A stretch of DNA of 64,000 bases, taken from the NCBI GenBank assembly GCA_942493245.1, contig OW818685.1, positions 4,712,001 to 4,776,000 of the forward strand, given 5' to 3'. The position numbers and the translations under genes were made by a program. This document shows positions 16,639 through 25,383 of the stretch, piece after piece (position 1 is the stretch's first letter; every line of letters starts with the position of its first letter). The DNA is from DAOPYU01 sp942493245. GTDB lineage: Bacteria > Sumerlaeota > Sumerlaeia > UBA8349. The notes under the pieces are model-generated. The model worked only from the letters and a program-made list of their open reading frames with translations. It was not told the DNA's origin and ran no database searches.

Positions 16639-18699
16639 ATGCACGGGGTCTCTCAGAATAAACAGCCCTTCCTGTGTCGCGGGTTCTGGTTCGGGGCCGT
16701 GCTGTTTCTTGGATTCGGCGTTCTTCCGTCCATCTGGGGTGAAGTGCCCACTTCGCAACCGGTTTCTCCGGAACTCGAGCCGGGGCTGGTTCTCACCGAG
16801 ATACAGGGCGAAACGGGAGTCGAGGCGGATTATCTGAGCGAAAAGACGCAACGCGACGAAGGCGACTCGACCGACTACCGCAACCTGTCCATCGAGGAAT
16901 ATGTCAAATACCGCCTGAACGGCTATGTGTACCACCCGCGTTTTCTGGACATCCGTTCACGACTCAAGTTCGGCATGCTGCAACAGTGGATGAGCCGTTC
17001 GGGAGACGACACGGAATCGCACGACGACATGTCCAACACGGCGCTGCGCGAGTATGACGTCTATCTGCGTTTCCTGAAAGACCACGCGTTGTCGCTCGAC
17101 GTGTTTGCGCGGCGCAACCACGATGTGGTGCGCGAATTGTTTTCGGACCAGATTTCGCTCGACAGCGAGGATATCGGAGCCATCCTGCGGTGGAAGAAAC
17201 AACCGTTTCCGATGGAACTGTCCGTGCGCCAGAACCGCCTCTGGCAGGATGGGTTCGACAGCCGTTCGCAGACGGTGAGCCGGGTGGTCGAGTACACGAT
17301 CCGCAATGACCTGAGCAAGCGCATCCGCTCGTCGCTGCGGTATCGCTATCGCGATTACGACCAGCACTACGAGGGAGAAAACTCGTGGATGGACATCGAG
17401 CGCGATACACAGTTGCAGACGCACGACCTGAATTTCGAGAACACGATTTACCTGGACTCGGCCGAGCAAAGCTATCTGCAAAGTTCGGGACGCCTCTACC
17501 GCCAGACGGGCGACCAGGACATGCGCAGCCTGTACTGGCAGGAACGGCTCCACTTGCAGCACGCGCCGACGCTGAGCAGTTACTATCTGCTCAATGCGCT
17601 GGACAACGAGTTCGACGCCTATTCCTTGCGAAACTACCGCGCCGAGGCGGGAGTGGACCACCGGTTGTTCCAGAGTCTCTTCTCGCACGCCGACGTACAC
17701 TGGCGGGATTACGACTATACGAACGCCGAAGACCAGGAATACGGCGTTACGGGGCGCCTGGATTATCGAAAGAGCACGCCGCTGGGCTATCTGACGTCGG
17801 GATACTCCCTGACCCTGGATGAGAACACGCGCGGCGGCATGGCAAAGAAACGCTATATCCTGGACGAACCCGTCACGATGAAACTCAACCAGGTGGTCTA
17901 TCTTGCCAAACCGAACATCCTGCCGGAATCCATCGTGGTGACGGATACGGAAGGGGTCGAGGTCTATTCGCAGCTGGATTATCAGATCGAAGAGCGCGGA
18001 AATCGAATCGCGTTGCGGTTGCCCAATATTACGGGCCGCATCAAAGACGGTCAGACGGTTCTGGTGGATTACGAGGTGGACGAGACGACGGACATTTCGT
18101 ACAACTCGACGGCCCAGGATTTCTATATCCAGCATGATTTCCAGAAACGCCTCGAAGGGCTGTCCCTTTACTACCGGTGGGCCGATCTGACCCAGAGCGG
18201 GGACATCAGCGAGAGCGACCTGAGCATCCTGGCCTACACGCGGCATGTCCTGGGCGGCGGGTACCGCTGGCGGTGGTTGAACTGGACCGAGGAGTTCGAA
18301 AACTACGAATCGAACTTCAACAGCTACAACCAGCTGCGCAGCCAACTGGCCGGAACCCACACTTTGTCGGACTCCCTGAACTGGTCGTGGTATCTGGGCC
18401 TGCTGAACGCCACGTATGACGACGAATCGAGCGAATACGGAGACGACTATTCCGACGCATTCTTTACCGGATCGGCGTTGCGGGGTAGCCTGGGGAACCA
18501 GGGGTACTGGCAACTCGAGGCGCGGGGGCGCCATGAAGTCGGGGTGACGGATGAAACGCTGGTGGGTATTCTGGGCCGGGTGGGATTCAAATGGCGGAAG
18601 ACCCATATCAGCACCGGCTTCCAGATCGAGAATCGCGAATGGCATGATTCGGATCGTCAACGAGTCCATGTGTTCATTCGTCTGAGCAGGGATTTGTAA
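16639..18699 (+). CDS. Predicted outer-membrane beta-barrel (porin-like) protein of the cytochrome cluster
   Basis: The 686-residue product has a signal peptide (hydrophobic stretch about residues 16-34). It is then made almost entirely of alternating strands rich in Tyr, Trp, Arg and Asp (for example SSLRYRYRDYDQHYEG and GGYRWRWLNWTEEFENYES), the look of a large outer-membrane barrel. Near residues 410-490 a different stretch (VYLAKPNILPESIVVTDTEG...) looks like an inserted soluble Ig-like domain. It has no heme site. In porin-cytochrome complexes a barrel of this kind holds a multiheme protein across the outer membrane; the flanking cytochromes make that the likely role here, by inference. 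The ATG of the next gene follows its stop after one base. Confidence 0.8.
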   Translation: MHGVSQNKQPFLCRGFWFGAVLFLGFGVLPSIWGEVPTSQPVSPELEPGLVLTEIQGETGVEADYLSEKTQRDEGDSTDYRNLSIEEYVKYRLNGYVYHPRFLDIRSRLKFGMLQQWMSRSGDDTESHDDMSNTALREYDVYLRFLKDHALSLDVFARRNHDVVRELFSDQISLDSEDIGAILRWKKQPFPMELSVRQNRLWQDGFDSRSQTVSRVVEYTIRNDLSKRIRSSLRYRYRDYDQHYEGENSWMDIERDTQLQTHDLNFENTIYLDSAEQSYLQSSGRLYRQTGDQDMRSLYWQERLHLQHAPTLSSYYLLNALDNEFDAYSLRNYRAEAGVDHRLFQSLFSHADVHWRDYDYTNAEDQEYGVTGRLDYRKSTPLGYLTSGYSLTLDENTRGGMAKKRYILDEPVTMKLNQVVYLAKPNILPESIVVTDTEGVEVYSQLDYQIEERGNRIALRLPNITGRIKDGQTVLVDYEVDETTDISYNSTAQDFYIQHDFQKRLEGLSLYYRWADLTQSGDISESDLSILAYTRHVLGGGYRWRWLNWTEEFENYESNFNSYNQLRSQLAGTHTLSDSLNWSWYLGLLNATYDDESSEYGDDYSDAFFTGSALRGSLGNQGYWQLEARGRHEVGVTDETLVGILGRVGFKWRKTHISTGFQIENREWHDSDRQRVHVFIRLSRDL

Positions 18700-18700
18700 C

Positions 18701-19783
18701 ATGAGGCGTCCGGATGTATTCAAAGCCGATGGGAGAAAGATCGGACGCGCCGGATGGGGCGCGGCTTTGACGCTGGCGCTGGTGTTGTGCGCCGGATGCG
18801 CCGGACCGGCCTGGAAGGGATTCTCCACAACAACGGACCCGAACCGGGTATGGCCCCTGCCGCCGGAACAACCTCGGGTGGCGTTTGTACAGACGATTCG
18901 CAATCATGCGGACCTGTTCGAAGAACAAGGGTTCTGGCGGAATTTTGTGGCTCTGGTGGCCGGCCCGTCCGACTCGGGTCTGGAACGGCCCTTTGCCGTG
19001 GCGTTGCATCCGAAGGGTCTGCTGGTCACGGATACGGCCCGCCGGAAAGCGCATTTCTACAACTGGAGCCGGGGACGGTATGTGGCGCTGGGACCCAGAC
19101 ACCCCAAGGCCGAATTGCCTTCCCCCGTGGGGATTGCGGCGCTCCCGAGTGGAGAAATTCTGGTCTCCGACTCAAAACTGGAGTCGGTCGAGTTGTTCGA
19201 CGAAAAGGGAAAATGGCTGCGGAGTTTTGTGGAACCCGGCCGAATCGCCCGGCCCGCCGGTCTGACGGTAAATGGCGTTAAGGGTGAAGTGTATGTGGCG
19301 GATGTGCGGGGCCATTGCGTCCAGGTGTTCGATCTGGCAGGCGCCTTTCTCCGGAAATTCGGCTCACGAGGCGAGGGGGCAGGCGCATTCAACTTCCCGA
19401 CCCATCTGGCACTGACTCCGGAAGGAAATCTGGCGGTCACCGATTCGATGAATTTCAGAATCCAACTGGTGACGCCGGGCGGACAGTTTCTGAAATCGGT
19501 GGGGCGGATGGGCCAGGCGCCGGGTCAGTTCTCGAAACCCAAAGGGGTGGCCTTGGACGCAGCGGGCCGCCTGATGGCCGTCGAGGGACTTTACGACGGC
19601 GTGGAATTCTTCGACGCGGAGGGACGCTTTCTGTTCCATCTGGGCGGGAGCGGTTCGGAACCGGGCCAGTTCTGGTTGCCGGCCGGACTTGCGTTCGACC
19701 CGGCGGAGAATCTGCTCTTCGTGGCCGACAGTTACAACGGGCGGGTGCAGGTGTTCCGGTTGTTGAGCGGAGGGGCTTCCTGA
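18701..19783 (+). CDS. NHL-repeat beta-propeller lipoprotein, second copy
   Basis: The 360-residue product is a paralogue of the lipoprotein encoded at 10107-11234. It has a lipobox (LCAGC), the shared segment WPLPPEQPRVAFVQTI, and six NHL blades (for example GEVYVADVRGHCVQVFDLAG and NLLFVADSYNGRVQVFRL). It starts one base after the barrel gene's stop, so it is translated from the same message. The two paralogues bracket the membrane part of the cluster, and each is followed by a cytochrome gene. A surface or periplasmic scaffold that holds cytochromes is an inference from this pairing. Confidence 0.88.
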   Translation: MRRPDVFKADGRKIGRAGWGAALTLALVLCAGCAGPAWKGFSTTTDPNRVWPLPPEQPRVAFVQTIRNHADLFEEQGFWRNFVALVAGPSDSGLERPFAVALHPKGLLVTDTARRKAHFYNWSRGRYVALGPRHPKAELPSPVGIAALPSGEILVSDSKLESVELFDEKGKWLRSFVEPGRIARPAGLTVNGVKGEVYVADVRGHCVQVFDLAGAFLRKFGSRGEGAGAFNFPTHLALTPEGNLAVTDSMNFRIQLVTPGGQFLKSVGRMGQAPGQFSKPKGVALDAAGRLMAVEGLYDGVEFFDAEGRFLFHLGGSGSEPGQFWLPAGLAFDPAENLLFVADSYNGRVQVFRLLSGGAS

Positions 19784-19850
19784 GAGAAAAGAGTGGGATA
19801 TCTGTTTCTGAATGAAGGAACTTGAAATACGCGGGTAGAGTGAGGGCGAA

Positions 19851-21578
19851 ATGAAACGAAGGACTGAAGAAGGGCGGTGGAAATGGGGGCACGCGACCAA
19901 ATGGCTCGCCGCGCTGGCGGGTCTGTGGTTCCTCCCCGTAACCGGTTGGGCCGCCCGCATCGCCGACTCCCCCCACAACCTCTCGGTGACGGGTCCGGGT
20001 GAAGTTCGGTCCATGTCGGAAGACCGCATCTGCATCTTCTGCCACACGCCGCACGGAGCGGTGCCCGCCGACGCCCCCTTGTGGAACCGCCGCACGTCGA
20101 GCAACGCGGTCTATACGCCCTACAACAGTCCCACACTCAAAGCCAATCCCGGCCAACCGACGGGCGCCTCGAAACTGTGCCTGAGCTGCCACGACGGCAC
20201 GGTGGCGATGGGCGATGTGGTACAAGGCGGGCGGGGCGGCTCCACCCGACCGATCAGCGGGGACGCGTTGATCGGGACCAACCTGAGTGACGACCATCCG
20301 ATCTCCTTCAAATACTCCGAATCTCTGGCCGCTTCGGCAGGACGGCTGACTTCACCCGGCGCCTGGGATCCGCGCGTGAAACTGGACAAAGCAGCCGAAC
20401 TGCAATGCACCACCTGCCACGATCCGCACAGTTCGGACTGGGGCGCGTTTCTGGTGATGGACAACCGTCAGTCGGGGTTGTGCCGCGTCTGTCACAACCA
20501 GCGGGGTTTCAATCTGACGGCTCACTCGATGTCGCACGCGGCATTGAACCGGACACAGGCGAACTTCTGGAGAGGGAGCGAGTATCAGACGGTGGCGGAA
20601 AACGCCTGCCTGAACTGCCACCAGACGCACCACGCGGGCGCGCCGCAGGAACTGCTGACCTCGCAACGCGAGGAAGACGTCTGCTTCGCGTGTCACGACG
20701 GAACGGTGGCTCCCTATAACATGCAGGCCCTGTTCAACCGCCCCTCGACCCATCCGGTGCGGAGAACCCAGGGCGACCACCAGGACGGCGAAAGCCCACG
20801 GGTGGACGGACGGCACGTCGAGTGCGTGGACTGCCACAACCCACACGAGGCGCGAGTCGAGGCCGCAGTACCGCCGTTTGTCAAGGGCGCGCAACGGGGA
20901 GTGAGCGGGATTGATGCCAGCGGCGCGCCCCTGCGCGAGGCCGCCTACGAGTATGAGATCTGTTTCAAATGCCACGCCACCGACACCGAGAGCGCGCCGT
21001 TCCGCACGGTGGTGCGACAGATTCCCTCGACCAACCGGATGCGGCAGTTCTCGCCGTCGAGTCCGTCGTTCCATCCAGTGGAAACCGAAGGCCTCAATGG
21101 AGATGTCCCGAGTCTGATCGCGCCGCTCAATGAGAGTTCCAAGATTTATTGCACGGACTGCCACAACAACGACCAGGCGCAACCTGGGGCGATCGGTTCA
21201 TCGGGGCCACACGGGTCAAACAACCCGGGGCTTCTGGCGGCGCGTTACGTTACGGACGACAATGTTCAGGAAGGCGCCACAACGGCGTTCGCGCTCTGCT
21301 TCCGGTGCCACAGCAGCGCGAGCATTCTGGGTAATGAGGGGTGGTCGAAACACGCGGGCCATATTCAGCGCGTGAAGGCCTCCTGTTCGGCTTGTCACGA
21401 CCCGCATGGGATTGATTACCAGCAGGGCAACACCCGCAACAACGCGCACCTGATCAACTTCGACAAAGCGGTGGTCAAGGAATACAAGGGCCGGATCGAG
21501 TACAACTCCACGGGCCGCCGGGCTGGAAATTGCACGTTGCTTTGCCACGATTACGCGCATGACGGACTGAGCTATTGA
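19851..21578 (+). CDS. Large multiheme cytochrome c with an N-terminal tetraheme-like module
   Basis: The 575-residue product has a signal peptide and eleven CXXCH sites, plus one CX3CH site (CTLLCH) close to the C-terminus. Residues about 45-205 are clearly homologous to the tetraheme protein encoded at 9365-10039 (CIFCHTPH ... APLWNR ... YNSPTL ... KLCLSCHDGTVA ... DHPISFKYSESLAA). The remaining two thirds add further heme pairs. It therefore looks like an enlarged relative of the small cytochrome. GAGGGCG precedes the ATG. The gene follows the second propeller lipoprotein gene by 67 bases. The product is expected in the periplasm or outside the cell. Confidence 0.9.
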   Translation: MKRRTEEGRWKWGHATKWLAALAGLWFLPVTGWAARIADSPHNLSVTGPGEVRSMSEDRICIFCHTPHGAVPADAPLWNRRTSSNAVYTPYNSPTLKANPGQPTGASKLCLSCHDGTVAMGDVVQGGRGGSTRPISGDALIGTNLSDDHPISFKYSESLAASAGRLTSPGAWDPRVKLDKAAELQCTTCHDPHSSDWGAFLVMDNRQSGLCRVCHNQRGFNLTAHSMSHAALNRTQANFWRGSEYQTVAENACLNCHQTHHAGAPQELLTSQREEDVCFACHDGTVAPYNMQALFNRPSTHPVRRTQGDHQDGESPRVDGRHVECVDCHNPHEARVEAAVPPFVKGAQRGVSGIDASGAPLREAAYEYEICFKCHATDTESAPFRTVVRQIPSTNRMRQFSPSSPSFHPVETEGLNGDVPSLIAPLNESSKIYCTDCHNNDQAQPGAIGSSGPHGSNNPGLLAARYVTDDNVQEGATTAFALCFRCHSSASILGNEGWSKHAGHIQRVKASCSACHDPHGIDYQQGNTRNNAHLINFDKAVVKEYKGRIEYNSTGRRAGNCTLLCHDYAHDGLSY

Positions 21579-21639
21579 ACGCGTGGCGCATCGCAGGTCA
21601 ATAGTGCCAACGGTACGATTCACACATCCCTCCTCTTTT

Positions 21640-21763
21640 GTCATCCCCGCGAAAGCGGGGATCCAGAAACGCGGGAATGCCGATAAAGGGAGCGAAATCG
21701 AGAAGAAATGGGAATCGAAACCAGACAGACCCGGATCTGGGTTCCCGCTTTCGCGGGGATGAC
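21640..21763. repeat. Dispersed 124-bp repeat with long terminal inverted repeats
   Basis: The ends are GTCATCCCCGCGAAAGCGGG and its complement (CCCGCTTTCGCGGGGATGAC). A second copy of the same design is at 61357-61477. Read rightward it encodes RIWVPAFAGMT, a peptide typical of translated intergenic repeats. It overlaps the apparent start of the next cytochrome gene. Confidence 0.85.
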
Positions 21764-24700
21764 GGAGAGGCAGGAACACCCGGAAGAAAAGAGGGGGGCC
21801 TCGGATTTCTTTCGTCAATGCTGCAATTACCGGGTACTGGGTCTGGCCGTCTGGATGCTCTGGGCCTGCGTGGAACTTCCGGCGCAGGCTCAAACAAATT
21901 CGGACTGGGCCTGGATCGAAAATCTGACCGTGTCGCCGCGTCGGGTGGCCGAATCCGCGTCCGACGCGTTCGATCTGGTCTCGACTGGCCAGAACACGGT
22001 CGGGGTGAGCAAGACGGTGTACCTGCAAGCGTCAGCCAATCCCACCGCGCCGGGTCCGGTGATAGATTTTGTGTGGAACGTGACCCTGGAACCTTCGCCG
22101 GGCGCTGCGGCGGTGGACACTCAGACGAGCAGCCTTCTGAAACTGCGGCTGACCGCGCCAGGCGCCTATACGATCTCCCTGACCCCGATAGACGAGGCGA
22201 ACCAGCCCCAGGCCGCCGCAACGGTGAGCCTGTGGGCGGCCCGATACGCGGGTGCGTCAGGCGGAACGCTCAAGTGCACCACGTGTCACGCTCCCGAGAC
22301 CAACCTGTGGAAAACAACCCGGCACGCCACCTTTCTCCAGGATCTGTTGAATGGCGTTTATCAGACACCCTACGACACCCGTTGCCTGGCGTGTCACACC
22401 GTGGGTTCGTTTGCCGACACACGCGGAGACAACAACTTTCTCGACAAGGCCGAGTCCATCGCCTTCGATCTGAATCAGATCGTCACCTGGGTGGAGGACG
22501 CCGCAGCCACGGGAAACCAGAATTACTCGAAGTTGCCGAAAGAATTGCAGACGCTCGCGGGGATTCAGTGCGAATCGTGCCACGGACCGGGCGATACGCA
22601 CATGGGCGACTCGGCGAAGATTGCGCCGGGCGAGTTGTCGGGCCGGGCCTGCGCGGTCTGTCACGACGGCACGGGCGAGTATGTGCGCTTTGCGCAGTGG
22701 GAAAACTCGGGACACATCCTGGCAAACACCTCGGCTGGGGGATCGGTCGCCACGAACGCCAGTTGTGTGGCTTGCCACACGGCGGAAGGGTTTGTCGAAT
22801 TGACCGTTCGGGGGAACGGGGCAATTGACGCCAAGTACCTGGATCGAAACGCGGTGACCTGTTCGGCCTGCCACGACTCGCACGATCCGGCGCACCCGGC
22901 CCAGTTGCGCACCGTCTCGGCGGTCACCCTGCCCAACCAGTCGGTGTACGACCGGGGCACGGGAAACATTTGCGCAAACTGTCACAACTCGCGCATCGCA
23001 TCGGCGGACGCGGCGGTGGATCTCGTGACGGGAAGTTATCGCGGCGCGCATCATGGCCCCCAGACGGATGTTTTCCTGGGTACGTCGGCCTATACCTGGG
23101 GGAATCCCTACCCGGCGGGACAGGGAACCCACTACGGTCTGATCGCGGACGGGTGTGTGCCGTGTCACACGGCGAAGGCGGCGGAGCCGTCCTCCACTGT
23201 GGGCGACCACACCTTCCAGATCAACAATTCCCTGACCGGCGCTTCGACGGCGTCATCGGCATGTGGCGGGTGCCACGCGGGACTGACCACCACCGACCGC
23301 GTGCCGCTGTCACCGCAGGACTACGACGGCAACGGCGCCGCCGAGGGGATTCAGACCGAAACGCGCGGGATTCTGGAAAACCTGAAAACGGAACTCCTGG
23401 CGCGGCTCCCCGGAGTAACCTGGGACGCCGAGGAAGAGCGTCTTTCCATCTCGAATGCGGACTGGCAGAACCTGAACCTCGACCAGCGCGCCGCGCTCTA
23501 CAATTTCAACCTGATCTCCGAAGACAAGAGCGAAGGAATCCACAACACTGACTACAGCCTCGCGGTCCTGCAACGTTCCTACTTCCATCTGACCGGTACG
23601 GTCTATAGTGACGCCTTTCCGGATGCGGTGATGGTGGACGACGACCTCGGGGTGACCACCAACCTGCCCGCTCCGCTCCATGTGAACGCGTCGGACGGGA
23701 CTTTCACCGATCGCGTCGAGGTGACCTGGGACACGGTTGAGCGCGCCACCCACTACCGGGTGTTCCGTGCTCTTTCGCCATCCGATGTCTTTGTGGCGGT
23801 GAGCGACTGGATCACGACCCAGTCATTTACCGATCCCCTCGCCCCCACCTCGGGGACCGTCTCCGTGACCACGTATTATTACCGGGTCCAGGCCGCGGCG
23901 GACGCCAACGGGAAACGGGCCGGAGAATTGAGCGACTACGATGCGGGCTGGATCGCGTCGGGGCCGGACAACCCGCTGAACCAGTATTATGAAGTGACGG
24001 CGCGCGATTGTACCCTGACGCTGGAAACAGCCACCGGGGACGGGTTGATCCTGGATATGCCCGAGGTGGCGAGCAACCCGGCTCATCAGAAAAAGGGGAC
24101 TCTCAAGATTCGACGGTTGAAGAAAAAGCCGTCTGGAGCGCTCGACACGGTGGTGGTCACCACTCCGACGCAACGGGTTCTCTTATACTGTCCGACTATT
24201 TCCCGCATCCAGGTGGGAGGACCGACCGATCTGTCACAGTTCTACACCGAGGCGCCGGTCAAGACTTTGTCTTCGACTGTGGGGGTTGCGGAACTCACGG
24301 CGCAGGGGTGCGTGGTCGAGGAAGTGAGCGCCCGGGGGTGGGTCCGGGTGAAAATGACGGCGACTCCCAACTCGCTCGCCTCGCCGACACCCGAAGTGGC
24401 CAACACGCGGATGGGTTCCCGGGGCACTCCGTATAAAAAGGCGACCGTGGCGCTGAAGGGTATTCGGTTGCAGGGGGTGGACGCGGAGGGACAGTTTTTG
24501 GACTCCGTCCGGGTCGAGACGAAGAAAAACCGTCTCTCGGGAAGGGAATCGTTCCTGAGTGTCGGAGATATCGAAGGCGAAACTTTTCGGGCTAGAAGTA
24601 TCCGGTCGGTTCTGGTGGTGGGCGGGGCCATGCGGACGGATGAAATATGGACCTTAAACGGTCCTTCGACGGTTCAGATCGAAGCGCGATCCGGGTTCTT

Positions 24701-25352
24701 CGAAGTGGGCCGCCAGGGAACCGCGTCCTACCACGCTGTTTTGCGGCGGGGGGATGCGCTTTCCCGGATTCTGGATGTAAAGGCGTCGAAACTGAACGTG
24801 ATCGCCCAGGGCGGAGATGTAAAACCCACCGTCCTGCTGACCTCGGGCGCCCTTGCGAATGTGACAGCCCGTTTCCGCAAGGTACGCACAGGAGGCGCGA
24901 CCGAGTACGTGGGGGGACGCGTGGGGTTGGAATCGAGCGATCTGACCACAACCGCATCGCAGGATCGGTATCGGGAAAGTCTTGCGGCGTATTTCACGAC
25001 AACCACGCTCGCGGACATGGCCACCTCGGGAAGTGTGTTTGTCTCGGGTTTGTCCGCGGTCGGGTCGGTTGGATCGAGTCTCCAGGATATTCAGACGATC
25101 TCGGGAGACAAGGGCATTCAGGGAATTTTCCTGGCCGGGGCCACCGCGCAGGTCTCGTTCTATGGCGTCAGTCGGGAAATAGCGCCGAATCTCCAGGGGT
25201 TACTCCGAAAAATGAAGGTTCGAAAACCGGGACCGTATGGAACGCCCATGATCGCGGGAGAAAGCTGGGCCAATCCGTCCCAGAAGACCCAGTTTGTCGG
25301 CGACACGATCCATTCGGGCTTTATCCAGCACTCGAGCGCGCCCGGAGGGTGA
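21708..25352 (+). CDS. Giant nonaheme cytochrome with fibronectin-like and long beta-rich C-terminal region
   Basis: The 1214-residue product has a membrane-export segment (VLGLAVWMLWACVEL, then AQA-QTN) and nine CXXCH sites between about residues 188 and 525. A fibronectin type III-like domain follows (about 660-750, with VEVTWDTVERATHYRVFRA), and then about 450 residues without hemes that look beta-rich. The Ig-like stretch before the first heme (YTISLTPIDEANQPQ) is also non-heme. This looks like an extracellular cytochrome with adhesive or structural domains. The start is uncertain: both in-frame ATGs (21708 and 21759) lie inside the dispersed repeat, neither has a good ribosome site, and no start codon exists between the repeat and the signal segment. 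It is the last gene of the cluster and meets a convergent kinase gene 31 bases on. Confidence 0.85.
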   Translation: MGIETRQTRIWVPAFAGMTERQEHPEEKRGASDFFRQCCNYRVLGLAVWMLWACVELPAQAQTNSDWAWIENLTVSPRRVAESASDAFDLVSTGQNTVGVSKTVYLQASANPTAPGPVIDFVWNVTLEPSPGAAAVDTQTSSLLKLRLTAPGAYTISLTPIDEANQPQAAATVSLWAARYAGASGGTLKCTTCHAPETNLWKTTRHATFLQDLLNGVYQTPYDTRCLACHTVGSFADTRGDNNFLDKAESIAFDLNQIVTWVEDAAATGNQNYSKLPKELQTLAGIQCESCHGPGDTHMGDSAKIAPGELSGRACAVCHDGTGEYVRFAQWENSGHILANTSAGGSVATNASCVACHTAEGFVELTVRGNGAIDAKYLDRNAVTCSACHDSHDPAHPAQLRTVSAVTLPNQSVYDRGTGNICANCHNSRIASADAAVDLVTGSYRGAHHGPQTDVFLGTSAYTWGNPYPAGQGTHYGLIADGCVPCHTAKAAEPSSTVGDHTFQINNSLTGASTASSACGGCHAGLTTTDRVPLSPQDYDGNGAAEGIQTETRGILENLKTELLARLPGVTWDAEEERLSISNADWQNLNLDQRAALYNFNLISEDKSEGIHNTDYSLAVLQRSYFHLTGTVYSDAFPDAVMVDDDLGVTTNLPAPLHVNASDGTFTDRVEVTWDTVERATHYRVFRALSPSDVFVAVSDWITTQSFTDPLAPTSGTVSVTTYYYRVQAAADANGKRAGELSDYDAGWIASGPDNPLNQYYEVTARDCTLTLETATGDGLILDMPEVASNPAHQKKGTLKIRRLKKKPSGALDTVVVTTPTQRVLLYCPTISRIQVGGPTDLSQFYTEAPVKTLSSTVGVAELTAQGCVVEEVSARGWVRVKMTATPNSLASPTPEVANTRMGSRGTPYKKATVALKGIRLQGVDAEGQFLDSVRVETKKNRLSGRESFLSVGDIEGETFRARSIRSVLVVGGAMRTDEIWTLNGPSTVQIEARSGFFEVGRQGTASYHAVLRRGDALSRILDVKASKLNVIAQGGDVKPTVLLTSGALANVTARFRKVRTGGATEYVGGRVGLESSDLTTTASQDRYRESLAAYFTTTTLADMATSGSVFVSGLSAVGSVGSSLQDIQTISGDKGIQGIFLAGATAQVSFYGVSREIAPNLQGLLRKMKVRKPGPYGTPMIAGESWANPSQKTQFVGDTIHSGFIQHSSAPGG

Positions 25353-25383
25353 ACCGCGCTGCAAGCCCAACTATCGTTCGGAA

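Noticed and set aside
21638..22828. A 396-codon frame starting in the dispersed repeat
   Set aside because: Out of frame with the heme-motif frame of the giant cytochrome; it is a shadow.
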